Shown here piece by piece: positions 30,379 through 38,169 of a DNA stretch of 51,577 bases. The position numbers were made by a program, and so were the translations under genes. Below the pieces are notes generated by a model. It saw only the letters and a list, made by a program, of their open reading frames with translations, searched no databases and had not been told where the DNA came from. The stretch is from CBCXTT01 sp965178295 (lineage in GTDB: Bacteria; Pseudomonadota; Alphaproteobacteria; UBA7879): contig CBCXTT010000004.1 in the NCBI GenBank assembly GCA_965178295.1, forward strand, positions 1-51,577, given 5' to 3'. Within the stretch, counting starts at the first letter, position 1. Each line of letters opens with the position of its first letter.

Positions 30379-32628
30379 TTACAGCCCGTGTATTCGTTTT
30401 GTTTCAGAGGTCAGTGGACGTCCAATTGGGCCCGTCGTCACATCTCCAATTTTTTTGAAGTTTAGCGTAAACATAATGGTATTTCCAGGCTTAAGGGCGC
30501 CATCTCTGAAAAAAGAACGGACAAAAACTAAGGATGCTTTGAAACAGTCATTCTGGTACGCCAACTGCATATCATAAGACAAAGTGCCATGGAGCTGACC
30601 CAAATCATATGCCCATGTACCTGAAAGCACCCAGTTTTCAGACAATTTAGATGCTGCACCTAAAATGACCTGGTTGCGTGAAGCATTGCGTGTAGTATTG
30701 AAATATTTGTCACGAATAAAGATATAGCCAACACGACCGCGAAATGCAGAAGGACCGGCCTGCAGAGATAATTGTGCACGTTGAACTGTCAAATTTCGCC
30801 TACTCAGTGTGGCACTCCCCAGCACATCCACAGACTGGATAGCCCGAGTTTGGATAGAAGTCACAATATCTGATAGTCCTTTATCTATCGCCTTAATAGC
30901 GGGATTTGGAAGTGATTGTATTTTAGTAAAACTATAGCTTTGCCCTACAAAAAACTTTGCAAGCTGGCGGCTTTTAGAAAAAAGATAGATATTCACTCCA
31001 TAGTTGATACGTTGCCCTGTATCAAACGCATCAATTCCTGGAAAACGATGATCTAAAAAGAGCGTTGTCGCATCCAATTGAAAATCCTGACTATCCTCAT
31101 TTGGAATACTGCTATTCTGTGATTGCCGTATCGATAATACACCGCTTGCAACCGGCTCAACCAGTAGGCGTCTTGTCCCAAGCACATTAGCATAATAAGG
31201 GAGACGCCAATGTATGCTAAGTGTAGGAATCATATCGCCTGTATCTCCATTGAATACTTGCGATACTCTTGTTTTTTTAAAGTCCCATAGACGGTAAAAT
31301 CGGGCCAATGTAGATACATTAAATATATAAAAACTGCCTCCTCGCGTTTGCAAAGGGAATGCAAAACGCCCGCGCAAGCTAAACCGTTCCATTTGCTGTG
31401 GATGAGCGAATGTTGCTGTGTTACCTATTGTGTGTGCTACATTAAATTTATCGCGTTTCAGGAATACATGATCTAAGTCAAGTGTTACATATTGACCATA
31501 TTTTCCAGGCGCCGAGACGTATTGATAAAACAGTTTTGGTCCTACGACAGGAGTAAGATCTTTATTCGAACGCGCGCGCAAATTTTGGAAGGCATAGGCA
31601 GAGAGAGCGGCATAATTTTTATCATAAAAACCTTCGATCTTTGCATGGGACATTAAAACTGGAAGATTGCCATATCCCTCTTTATCGAGAAAATCATATC
31701 GCCGAAGATATGTTCTATCTCGCACACGTCGCACGTCAAAAATCAAGCGCCATTTATCTGTAAAATTCAACTCTCCCTTGCTAAAAAAGTGTGGAAAATA
31801 CCGCTTGTGCAAATCCCGACTCTCTATTTCCTCTTTATTATGGGTATCCGCATACCCTGCACCAGCCTCCATATCAAGATATCCATTTTCAAATAACTGT
31901 CGGTAAGTTAGCACAAGAAAGGCACCGCCCGCCGTAGCCCCAAAGGGTGTTACAATTAGATCTCGGTCAGGTGTTAAATTAAAATAATAGGGTGTTGCGA
32001 CCATAAAGCCATAATATGTGCCATATCCAAATCTAGGTGATAAAAATCCAGATCTCCTGTTAATAGCGGGATCTACATGCATGAAAAACGGAGAATAAAA
32101 AACAGGCACGCCAAAAAGATCCAGCCACATATGCTCATAATACATCTCCCCCATTTTCTCATTCCGCGTCACATGAGCTGCATGCAACTGCCACGTCGGC
32201 TCCTCATCGTGACATAATAAACAAGGAGAATAAGAAATATCGTTTAGTTCTTGGACCATATGTTTTTTTTGAAAATTTCGTCCCGTTAGGCGACTATCAT
32301 CCCGCGTTAAAATATAGACAGCAGGAGCCTGTGCCCATGAAAAGTCGCTGGAAAAATTCAGTTCACGGCTGGATATAATATGCCCATCCATAAAAAGAGA
32401 TACGTCACGAGTAATATGAAAATATTTTCTCTGTGCATTATACAAAGCCTGCGCAGATCGCACCTGTATTTTCCCGTCAGAGAGTATGATATTACCTAGT
32501 GCCTCCACATCCCCATTTTTTTGATTGCACATGACCTTATCGGCACGAAAAAATAAATCTTTTTTTACGGCCTGACATTGTAAAAAAAAGACGAGATTCA
32601 TAAAAATAAAAAGACGGATAATACTCAT
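30379..32628 (-). CDS. lptD: LPS-assembly outer-membrane protein LptD
   Basis: Outer-membrane barrel that inserts lipopolysaccharide into the surface leaflet. Signal peptide MSIIRLFIFMNLVFFLQCQA, then an OstA/LptA-like jelly roll (ADKVMCNQKNGDVEALGN, ALYNAQRKYF), the YSPCLLC segment with TWQLHAAHV and GVPVFYSPFF, and a long C-terminal barrel (about 200-749). ATG 32628 is chosen because GGAAG precedes it and it overlaps the lptG stop as ATGA; a more upstream start would spoil the signal peptide. 749 residues is normal for alphaproteobacteria. Its retention implies that the cell still makes LPS although its capsule genes are dead. Confidence 0.95.
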   Translation of the reverse strand: MSIIRLFIFMNLVFFLQCQAVKKDLFFRADKVMCNQKNGDVEALGNIILSDGKIQVRSAQALYNAQRKYFHITRDVSLFMDGHIISSRELNFSSDFSWAQAPAVYILTRDDSRLTGRNFQKKHMVQELNDISYSPCLLCHDEEPTWQLHAAHVTRNEKMGEMYYEHMWLDLFGVPVFYSPFFMHVDPAINRRSGFLSPRFGYGTYYGFMVATPYYFNLTPDRDLIVTPFGATAGGAFLVLTYRQLFENGYLDMEAGAGYADTHNKEEIESRDLHKRYFPHFFSKGELNFTDKWRLIFDVRRVRDRTYLRRYDFLDKEGYGNLPVLMSHAKIEGFYDKNYAALSAYAFQNLRARSNKDLTPVVGPKLFYQYVSAPGKYGQYVTLDLDHVFLKRDKFNVAHTIGNTATFAHPQQMERFSLRGRFAFPLQTRGGSFYIFNVSTLARFYRLWDFKKTRVSQVFNGDTGDMIPTLSIHWRLPYYANVLGTRRLLVEPVASGVLSIRQSQNSSIPNEDSQDFQLDATTLFLDHRFPGIDAFDTGQRINYGVNIYLFSKSRQLAKFFVGQSYSFTKIQSLPNPAIKAIDKGLSDIVTSIQTRAIQSVDVLGSATLSRRNLTVQRAQLSLQAGPSAFRGRVGYIFIRDKYFNTTRNASRNQVILGAASKLSENWVLSGTWAYDLGQLHGTLSYDMQLAYQNDCFKASLVFVRSFFRDGALKPGNTIMFTLNFKKIGDVTTGPIGRPLTSETKRIHGL

Positions 32629-33722
32629 TTTTCTTCCAAATACATAAGCGCTGCCAAGCTCGCACAAACACTAATAAACGGAGGGGCGGCCGCCGCTACA
32701 AAAACTGGTAATGTAATCGATATTGCAAATGCACGCATTACGCTAATAAAAAGATACACAAAAAAAGCTATCAAAATCGCACAAAAAATGGGATACACAC
32801 TTTGCCCTCGTGCGCCCAAGCGATAGGATACAAACGCCGCAAAAAATATCATTGCTAAAAACATGAGAGGGCGCAACAGAGTCTTGTACCAGTGGAATCT
32901 ATAATTTATACTTGAAAGCCCTGCATTTTCTACATTTTTTATAAATGCAGGTAGCGCCCAAACAGACAAGGTATCAGGTGAAAAAAAACGGTTCCGGATA
33001 GTCTCGATATTGATGTCCGTAACATAAGAAAAAGTTTCCATTTCTTCCGTAATTTTATACGAATTTGACACTAAAACATTTTCAAGCTTCCATTGATTCG
33101 GTTGCATTATGCCAGATACAGAATCCACTCTCTTGAGGAATACATTGTCTGGGCTGAACATATAAATTGTAATGCCAAAGACTTTTTTCTGGATCATATC
33201 AACACGTTTTGCATGCATAAGAGCATACCCACTTTCGTGCACATCGCGCACCCATATACCACGGCTTGATACAACATATGAATCGCTGCGTTTTTTAAAC
33301 ACAGTGTTGTTAATACGCTCAAACTTCTCCATAAAAGCAGCCCCCAAGGGATTAAAAACTGTAAATTCAAAAACACTGTACGCTAATACTATCACAATAA
33401 TAGGCGCTAAAAGGCGCCATATAGATAGCCCCATATTCCTCAAAATAATCAATTGAGAAGTTTGATGAAAACGCCAAAAGAAAAAGATTGTAGCAAACAA
33501 AAAAATAAAAGGAACCACTTCTTGAAGAATGTTTGGAAAATGCAATATAGCCATTTTGAAAATAGTAACAGGCGCAATCCCGGAAACCGAGCTTGCGCGA
33601 CGAAAAAGCTCAATAACATCAAAAAGAAATATAATTGCCGCAAAAAATAAAAGCCCTGATAAATAAAAAACGATAAAGCGTTTCGCAATATAAGAAAAAG
33701 TCGTATACGACGTGTTTTGCAT
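32625..33722 (-). CDS. lptG: LPS export permease LptG
   Basis: YjgP/YjgQ-family membrane subunit of the LptB2FG transporter that extracts LPS from the inner membrane. TM helices at both ends (SGLLFFAAIIFLFDVIELF near 18-36; VVPFIFLFATIFFFWRFHQTS; three near the C-terminus including PLMFLAMIFFAAFVSYRLG) flank a periplasmic beta-jellyroll. It is called LptG rather than LptF because of its position second in the pair and the DVIELFRR N-terminus. AGGA overlapping the lptF stop serves as its ribosome-binding site; the stop overlaps lptD. Confidence 0.94.
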   Translation of the reverse strand: MQNTSYTTFSYIAKRFIVFYLSGLLFFAAIIFLFDVIELFRRASSVSGIAPVTIFKMAILHFPNILQEVVPFIFLFATIFFFWRFHQTSQLIILRNMGLSIWRLLAPIIVIVLAYSVFEFTVFNPLGAAFMEKFERINNTVFKKRSDSYVVSSRGIWVRDVHESGYALMHAKRVDMIQKKVFGITIYMFSPDNVFLKRVDSVSGIMQPNQWKLENVLVSNSYKITEEMETFSYVTDINIETIRNRFFSPDTLSVWALPAFIKNVENAGLSSINYRFHWYKTLLRPLMFLAMIFFAAFVSYRLGARGQSVYPIFCAILIAFFVYLFISVMRAFAISITLPVFVAAAAPPFISVCASLAALMYLEEK

Positions 33723-33727
33723 TCCTC

Positions 33728-34807
33728 TTATCCTGGTTTATGTTGAGTGCGCTGGATTACAAAAAAAGGCACTAGAATGGAGGCCATAAGAAAGACATAA
33801 TTTCCATAAATCATAGGTGTATATGAATGCATAAGCTGAGCAAAGAAAAGAAAGGCACCCTCTATCACCAGAACAGCAAATCCTGCACAGAAGATAGCGC
33901 GCACTTGTGCGCGGTGCGTAACAGAGCTGGTGAGCTGTGCTGCCATGCCAATCAATATAAAGATCAATAACAAAAGAGGCGTTTGCAATCGTTGATGAAA
34001 TTCTGCGCTATATGCTATATTACTCGTAAATTCTGGCAACATAAGATCTAAAGTGCTGAGCTCATATGGCTTTTTTACGCGCTCCCCAGCTTGTTTATCA
34101 CTAAATTCTGACAAGCTAAGCGCTGTCTTGTTAAAATGTAGCATAGAAAACGTTTTCTTTTTGGCATCTAACACCTGTCTACTTCCTTCACGCATTACAA
34201 CCTGTGGTCCATTGAGATCATTAATTATCACCCCCTCACTCGCCATTAGCGCATAAGGATCTTTTCCTTTTTGGTCAATATGCGCAAATATCCCTTGCAC
34301 ACTATGTTGACCAATCTTTTTTTGAACAAAAATTGTTACATCGCCTAAGGTCGTAAATGTTCCTTCTTGCACAAGAATAGCGGGCAAAGAGTTTTTCAGT
34401 ATGTTCTCTTGCTGATAGAAACTCTCCATAGACTTCGGAGCAAGATAACATGTGTTCACATACATGATTGCAGTCATGAATACACCGATAGAAATTCCTG
34501 GTTTTGCAATATGCGCATTAGATAAGCCTGCAACACGCATCATTGTAATTTCTCTATCTGCGATCATTTTATAGTATACAAATATGCTTCCAATAAACAT
34601 GCCAATCGGTAGAAGCAACGTGAGAAGGTCTGGAACGATATATCCACTTATTTTGAAAATGGCTGTCATTCCGCCATATGTATTCAATACAAGCTCCACA
34701 ACTTTAACCGCCTGCACAAGCCAAACCAGCAAAAGCAAAACAAAGGTCGCGCTTAAAGAGGTCAATAAAATCGCACGTGACAAATACCAAAACAAAATCT
34801 GTGACAT
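33728..34807 (-). CDS. lptF: LPS export permease LptF
   Basis: Partner of LptG in the LPS extraction complex, same YjgP/YjgQ architecture: TM segments at 10-35, 50-85 and 95-120, a periplasmic domain, then three TM helices near the end (LQTPLLLLIFILIGMAAQLT etc.). The conserved DREITMMRVAGLS cytoplasmic loop is present. ATG 34807 is chosen, with AGGAG 11 nt upstream; a TTG at 34828 is possible but precedes that site. It is the first gene of the run lptF-lptG-lptD-proS-lolC-lolD-dnaE and divergent from surA. Confidence 0.94.
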   Translation of the reverse strand: MSQILFWYLSRAILLTSLSATFVLLLLVWLVQAVKVVELVLNTYGGMTAIFKISGYIVPDLLTLLLPIGMFIGSIFVYYKMIADREITMMRVAGLSNAHIAKPGISIGVFMTAIMYVNTCYLAPKSMESFYQQENILKNSLPAILVQEGTFTTLGDVTIFVQKKIGQHSVQGIFAHIDQKGKDPYALMASEGVIINDLNGPQVVMREGSRQVLDAKKKTFSMLHFNKTALSLSEFSDKQAGERVKKPYELSTLDLMLPEFTSNIAYSAEFHQRLQTPLLLLIFILIGMAAQLTSSVTHRAQVRAIFCAGFAVLVIEGAFLFFAQLMHSYTPMIYGNYVFLMASILVPFFVIQRTQHKPG

Positions 34808-34833
34808 GTAAGCGGGCACTCCTCGCAAAAAAA

Positions 34834-34862
34834 TTGACAGCCACCCACTTTTCGGATATTTA
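34834..34862 (+). promoter_or_regulatory. Sigma-70 promoter of surA-rsmA
   Basis: TTGACA at 34834-34839, 17-nt spacer, TATTTA at 34857-34862; the best promoter match in the window. It directs transcription away from lptF and leaves a leader of about 40 nt before the surA ATG. No clear Shine-Dalgarno is seen before surA. Confidence 0.65.
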
Positions 34863-34911
34863 ATGTGAGTATATATTTTAATTTATGGCAATATTTGGTT
34901 TTTAACGACAT

Positions 34912-36162
34912 ATGAAAATAGTTTTCGTCTCTTTATTTATGTTCTTTTTCCCTTTTCTGTCAACTGTAGATGCTAAAGATGCAGTGCATATTGTTGCTAT
35001 TGTAAATGGTCAGGCAATCACACAACTGGATCTTGATAATCGCGTTACACTCACATTGATGGATGCTCCGCAACAACCTTCTGAAGAACAACGTGCCGCA
35101 TTACGCCGCAATATTTTGGAGAAAATGATAGACGAACTTTTGCAGATCGAAGAAGCGAAACGTTTTGAAGTCCAGGCTGAACAAGAAGATATCGATCACC
35201 ACCTGAATTTTATAGCAAAACAAAATGATTGGCCACAAGGTTATATGGAAAAAACATTGAAAGAACAAGGCGTTCCAATGCAAACACTCTTGCAGCAAAT
35301 AAACGCAGGCATCTCATGGGCACGCTTTGCCATGCTCATGAAAGAAGGGTCGAGAATTTCCTCCAAAGATGTGGAAAATTATATAAAATACAAACAACAT
35401 AAAATGCGCTACCTTCTTGCTGAAATCATTATTCCTTTTGATTTATATGGCGGAATAATGGCAGCAGAACAGCTTGCATACCAGGTATTTCAAAGTATTC
35501 AAAAGGGGCAGCCTTTTAATATGATGGCCTTTGAACACTCGGGTGCACCAACCGCTGCAAGCGGAGGGGACATTGATTGGGTGGACGCAGATCAACTGTT
35601 GCCAGAAGTTAAAGAAGTTCTGGAACGCATGCCGGTTGGTTCCTTATCACAACCAATCCCAACGGCGCATGATTTTCGGATTATATTTCTTCGAGAAAAG
35701 CAAGACCCGAGTCAGTGTGAACAAATTTTAAAATTGCGCCAAATAGAAGTAGACCTTCCAATTATGATGCCAACCGAAACACGCCAGGAACTTATCCGAA
35801 ATCTAGAGAAGAAAATGCGACGTATTAAAACCTGCAGCGACTTTGAAAGCGCTGCTGAAGGAATTGAAAATGCTACATTGCAAATTCATCAAAATATTCG
35901 TTCTGCCCAACTTAGTGGTGGGTTAGAAAAAGTAGTCTCCGATCTCCCCTTAAATACGCCTTCAAAGCTTTTAATCGTTTCAGACCATAAATTAATGTTA
36001 TTTATGGTGTGTGAGAAAACAAATAAAAGCCCAGATGAGGAAGAGGTGGATCATATAAAAAAGGAAGTGAAGGAAAACATTGAGAATAAACGCCTTGAAT
36101 CCCTAGCCTTAAAGCGTTTGCAAGATTTAAGGCGGCAGGCCTATATAGATGTCCGAATTTGA
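34912..36162 (+). CDS. surA: Periplasmic peptidyl-prolyl isomerase/chaperone SurA
   Basis: Chaperone that escorts outer-membrane proteins such as LptD to the BAM complex. Signal peptide MKIVFVSLFMFFFPFLSTVDA; SurA N-terminal domain (VHIVAIVNGQAITQLDLDNR, 25-44, a SurA hallmark); one parvulin domain (about 163-270, with GGDIDWV at 218-224), followed by a C-terminal helix region. 416 residues matches alphaproteobacterial SurA. It overlaps rsmA by 14 nt. In most proteobacteria pdxA sits between surA and rsmA; here it is gone without trace. Confidence 0.95.
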   Translation: MKIVFVSLFMFFFPFLSTVDAKDAVHIVAIVNGQAITQLDLDNRVTLTLMDAPQQPSEEQRAALRRNILEKMIDELLQIEEAKRFEVQAEQEDIDHHLNFIAKQNDWPQGYMEKTLKEQGVPMQTLLQQINAGISWARFAMLMKEGSRISSKDVENYIKYKQHKMRYLLAEIIIPFDLYGGIMAAEQLAYQVFQSIQKGQPFNMMAFEHSGAPTAASGGDIDWVDADQLLPEVKEVLERMPVGSLSQPIPTAHDFRIIFLREKQDPSQCEQILKLRQIEVDLPIMMPTETRQELIRNLEKKMRRIKTCSDFESAAEGIENATLQIHQNIRSAQLSGGLEKVVSDLPLNTPSKLLIVSDHKLMLFMVCEKTNKSPDEEEVDHIKKEVKENIENKRLESLALKRLQDLRRQAYIDVRI

Positions 36163-36979
36163 TGATACACTTCTCCCATCTATCCCTAATATCATACGCA
36201 CACACAAGTTAATTGCACATAAATCTCTTGGTCAACACTATCTTATTGAGAAAAATATTTTAAAAAAAATTTTATCTAGCGCCAATATAAGTAAAGACGA
36301 TGTCATACTAGAAATTGGCCCTGGCCCAGGTGCACTAACACGACACTTATTAAAGTCTTCTGCTAAAAAAGTTTATGTAATTGAAAAAGATGTTCGATTT
36401 CTTCCCGCAATGAAGATTTTAAAAGAGGCTGTAGGTGAGCGACTACAGATTATACATGGTGATGCATTGTGCATATCTCCAGAGACCTTACAGCATACTC
36501 CCGTTAAAATTGTTTCTAACTTACCCTATAATGTTGGCACTCAACTGATTTTAAATTGGCTGGATGTATGGCCGCATATTAGATCGATGACCGTTATGCT
36601 GCAAAAAGAAGTAGTTGATCGTTTGCGTGCCACACCTAACACAAAAATCTACGGGCGCCTTTCTGTCCTTGCACAATGGGTTTGCTCGGTACAAAAAAGC
36701 TTTGATGTACCACCCACTGCTTTTATGCCTCCGCCAAAAGTGCTGTCAAGTGTCGTACAGCTTGTGCCGTATGCGCAGTATTTGTATCCTTGTCCAAAAA
36801 AAAAAATGGAGTCTGTCACTCACGCTGCCTTCGGACAGAGACGAAAAATGCTCCGCTCAAGCCTTAAAAAACTCGATCGAAATATTATCTCAATCTTAGC
36901 TCAACTTAATATCCCCTCAACATGTCGCGCCGAGAATTTAACGATTGAAGACTTTTGCCGTATTGCCAGCGCCCTCTAA
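36149..36979 (+). CDS. rsmA: 16S rRNA dimethyladenosine transferase
   Basis: KsgA: dimethylates A1518 and A1519 of 16S rRNA late in 30S assembly. SAM motif I EIGPGPG (55-61), the acidic residue after beta-2 (IEKD, about 78-81), catalytic NLPYN (124-128), and the C-terminal MPPPKVLSSVV block. The family entry HKSLGQHYL is at 24-32 instead of close to the N-terminus, as in alphaproteobacterial members. 276 residues is normal. Its start lies inside the surA end, so the two are translationally linked. Confidence 0.96.
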   Translation: MSEFDDTLLPSIPNIIRTHKLIAHKSLGQHYLIEKNILKKILSSANISKDDVILEIGPGPGALTRHLLKSSAKKVYVIEKDVRFLPAMKILKEAVGERLQIIHGDALCISPETLQHTPVKIVSNLPYNVGTQLILNWLDVWPHIRSMTVMLQKEVVDRLRATPNTKIYGRLSVLAQWVCSVQKSFDVPPTAFMPPPKVLSSVVQLVPYAQYLYPCPKKKMESVTHAAFGQRRKMLRSSLKKLDRNIISILAQLNIPSTCRAENLTIEDFCRIASAL

Positions 36980-36987
36980 ATTTAGAG
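36974..36987. repeat. 14-nt perfect palindrome over the rsmA stop
   Basis: CTCTAAATTTAGAG includes the rsmA TAA. It is followed by C-rich and G-rich tracts (36996-37024) but not by a T-run, so it is not a standard terminator. It lies between convergent genes. Confidence 0.5.
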
Positions 36988-37107
36988 CGAATGTACCCCC
37001 TTTCCGAGCGGGGAGGAGGGGGAGGTATAAAGACACAGGAAATCTTTTACACACACCTCTCTCTTCTTTTGTGTGGGGCTGCACCCCCCTTTCTGAGCAT
37101 CAAAGGC

Positions 37108-38112
37108 CTATATATCTGAATCCATGCTCCCATCATAAGTTTGAAGACAAGATGTAAAACCATCAGCCAAACCTTTGTGTTCGGCTGCTTGTATGTCAAG
37201 ACTCTGCTTTAGGACGTCTGTATTTTCAGATGAGTTACTTGTAGCAACGACACCCCCACTTTTCTTGTATGCCTCATATGTTTTTTTGCGTTCAGCAACT
37301 ACCTTTGCAAGCTGCTCTTTTTCTTTCTTGTTTGTGCCTTTATATTTTTTTTGCTTTGTCAATGCTGCGTCATAGGCTGCACCTGCTTTCCAAATCGTAA
37401 ATTTCTTCTTTCTATATGTATTAAAATCTTCTTCTATCGCGCGCCCTTTCTTAACACGCTCTTTAGGTGAAAGAGTAGATGCTGTCTTCAAAAAAGCTTC
37501 ATAGTTTTTTACACAATCTTTTGTGGGGGTATTAACCGCTTCTTTCTTCTTAGCAGCAAACTTGAGCGCTTCTTTCATATCTTCAAGGGTCATGCCCATA
37601 CGTCGCTCCATATCAATTTGAATCAGAGGTTTATTAACGCTTGAAGAGCTTGCACTCGCAACACCCCCACTTTTCTTGTATGCCTCATATGTTTTTTTGC
37701 GTTCAGCAACTACCTTTGCAAGCTGCTCTTTTTCTTTCTTGTTTGTGCCTTTATATTTTTTTTGCTTTGTCAATGCTGCGTCATAGGCGGCACCTGCTTT
37801 CCAAATCGTAAATTTCTTCTTTCTATATGTATTAAAATCTTCTTCTACCGCGCGCCCTTTCTTAACACGCTCTTTAGGTGAAAGAGTAGATGCTGTCTTC
37901 AAAAAAGCTTCATAGTTTTTTACACAATCTTTTGTGGGGGTATTAACCGCTTCTTTCTTCTTAGCAGCAAACTTGAGCGCTTCTTTCATATCTTCAAGGG
38001 TCATGCCCATACGTCGCTCCATATCAATTTGAATCGGAGGTTTATCAGCCCCATAAGAAGGGTGGTACCCAACTATTACAATGCTCATTATGATGAGAAG
38101 ATATTTTGTCAT
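37108..38112 (-). CDS. Secreted protein with two nearly identical 137-residue units, unknown family
   Basis: I do not recognise a family. Signal peptide MTKYLLIIMSIVIVGYHPSYG, then two copies of a lysine-rich, helical unit starting IQIDMERRMGMTLEDMK and ending ERKKTYEAYKKSGGV, separated by a Ser-rich linker (SASSSSVN), and a unique C-terminal tail (about 55 residues) with one more Cys. Each unit has a single Cys (TKDCVKNYE). The protein differs between the copies at only two places or so. It is predicted to be periplasmic or exported, rich in K and A, with coiled-coil character. A GGGAG ribosome-binding site lies 9 nt before ATG 38112. It follows the larger secreted protein after 57 nt on the same strand, so the pair may be one unit. 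It could be an effector, a structural periplasmic protein or an antigen. Confidence 0.8.
   Translation of the reverse strand: MTKYLLIIMSIVIVGYHPSYGADKPPIQIDMERRMGMTLEDMKEALKFAAKKKEAVNTPTKDCVKNYEAFLKTASTLSPKERVKKGRAVEEDFNTYRKKKFTIWKAGAAYDAALTKQKKYKGTNKKEKEQLAKVVAERKKTYEAYKKSGGVASASSSSVNKPLIQIDMERRMGMTLEDMKEALKFAAKKKEAVNTPTKDCVKNYEAFLKTASTLSPKERVKKGRAIEEDFNTYRKKKFTIWKAGAAYDAALTKQKKYKGTNKKEKEQLAKVVAERKKTYEAYKKSGGVVATSNSSENTDVLKQSLDIQAAEHKGLADGFTSCLQTYDGSMDSDI
37250..37634 (-). repeat. Direct repeat copy A (385 bp, period 411 bp)
   Basis: Matches 37661-38045 with three differences seen by eye (one in the AAA/GCC context near 37377, one at the Ile/Val codon near 37437, one near 37625). It encodes the second unit of the secreted repeat protein. 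Confidence 0.95.
37661..38045 (-). repeat. Direct repeat copy B (385 bp, period 411 bp)
   Basis: Partner of 37250-37634; encodes the first unit. The 26-nt spacer between copies (37635-37660) is unique and encodes the Ser-rich linker. Synonymous positions are also conserved, so the duplication is recent or kept even by gene conversion. Confidence 0.95.
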
Positions 38113-38169
38113 GTCTTTAAACTCCCAAGAAAAGTAAATCCGTCGCTTCCAAATATTTTTTTTTCATTC

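Noticed and set aside
37250..38045. CRISPR or phage-type repeat array
   Set aside because: Only two long in-frame coding copies with a single 26-nt spacer; this is a protein-internal duplication.
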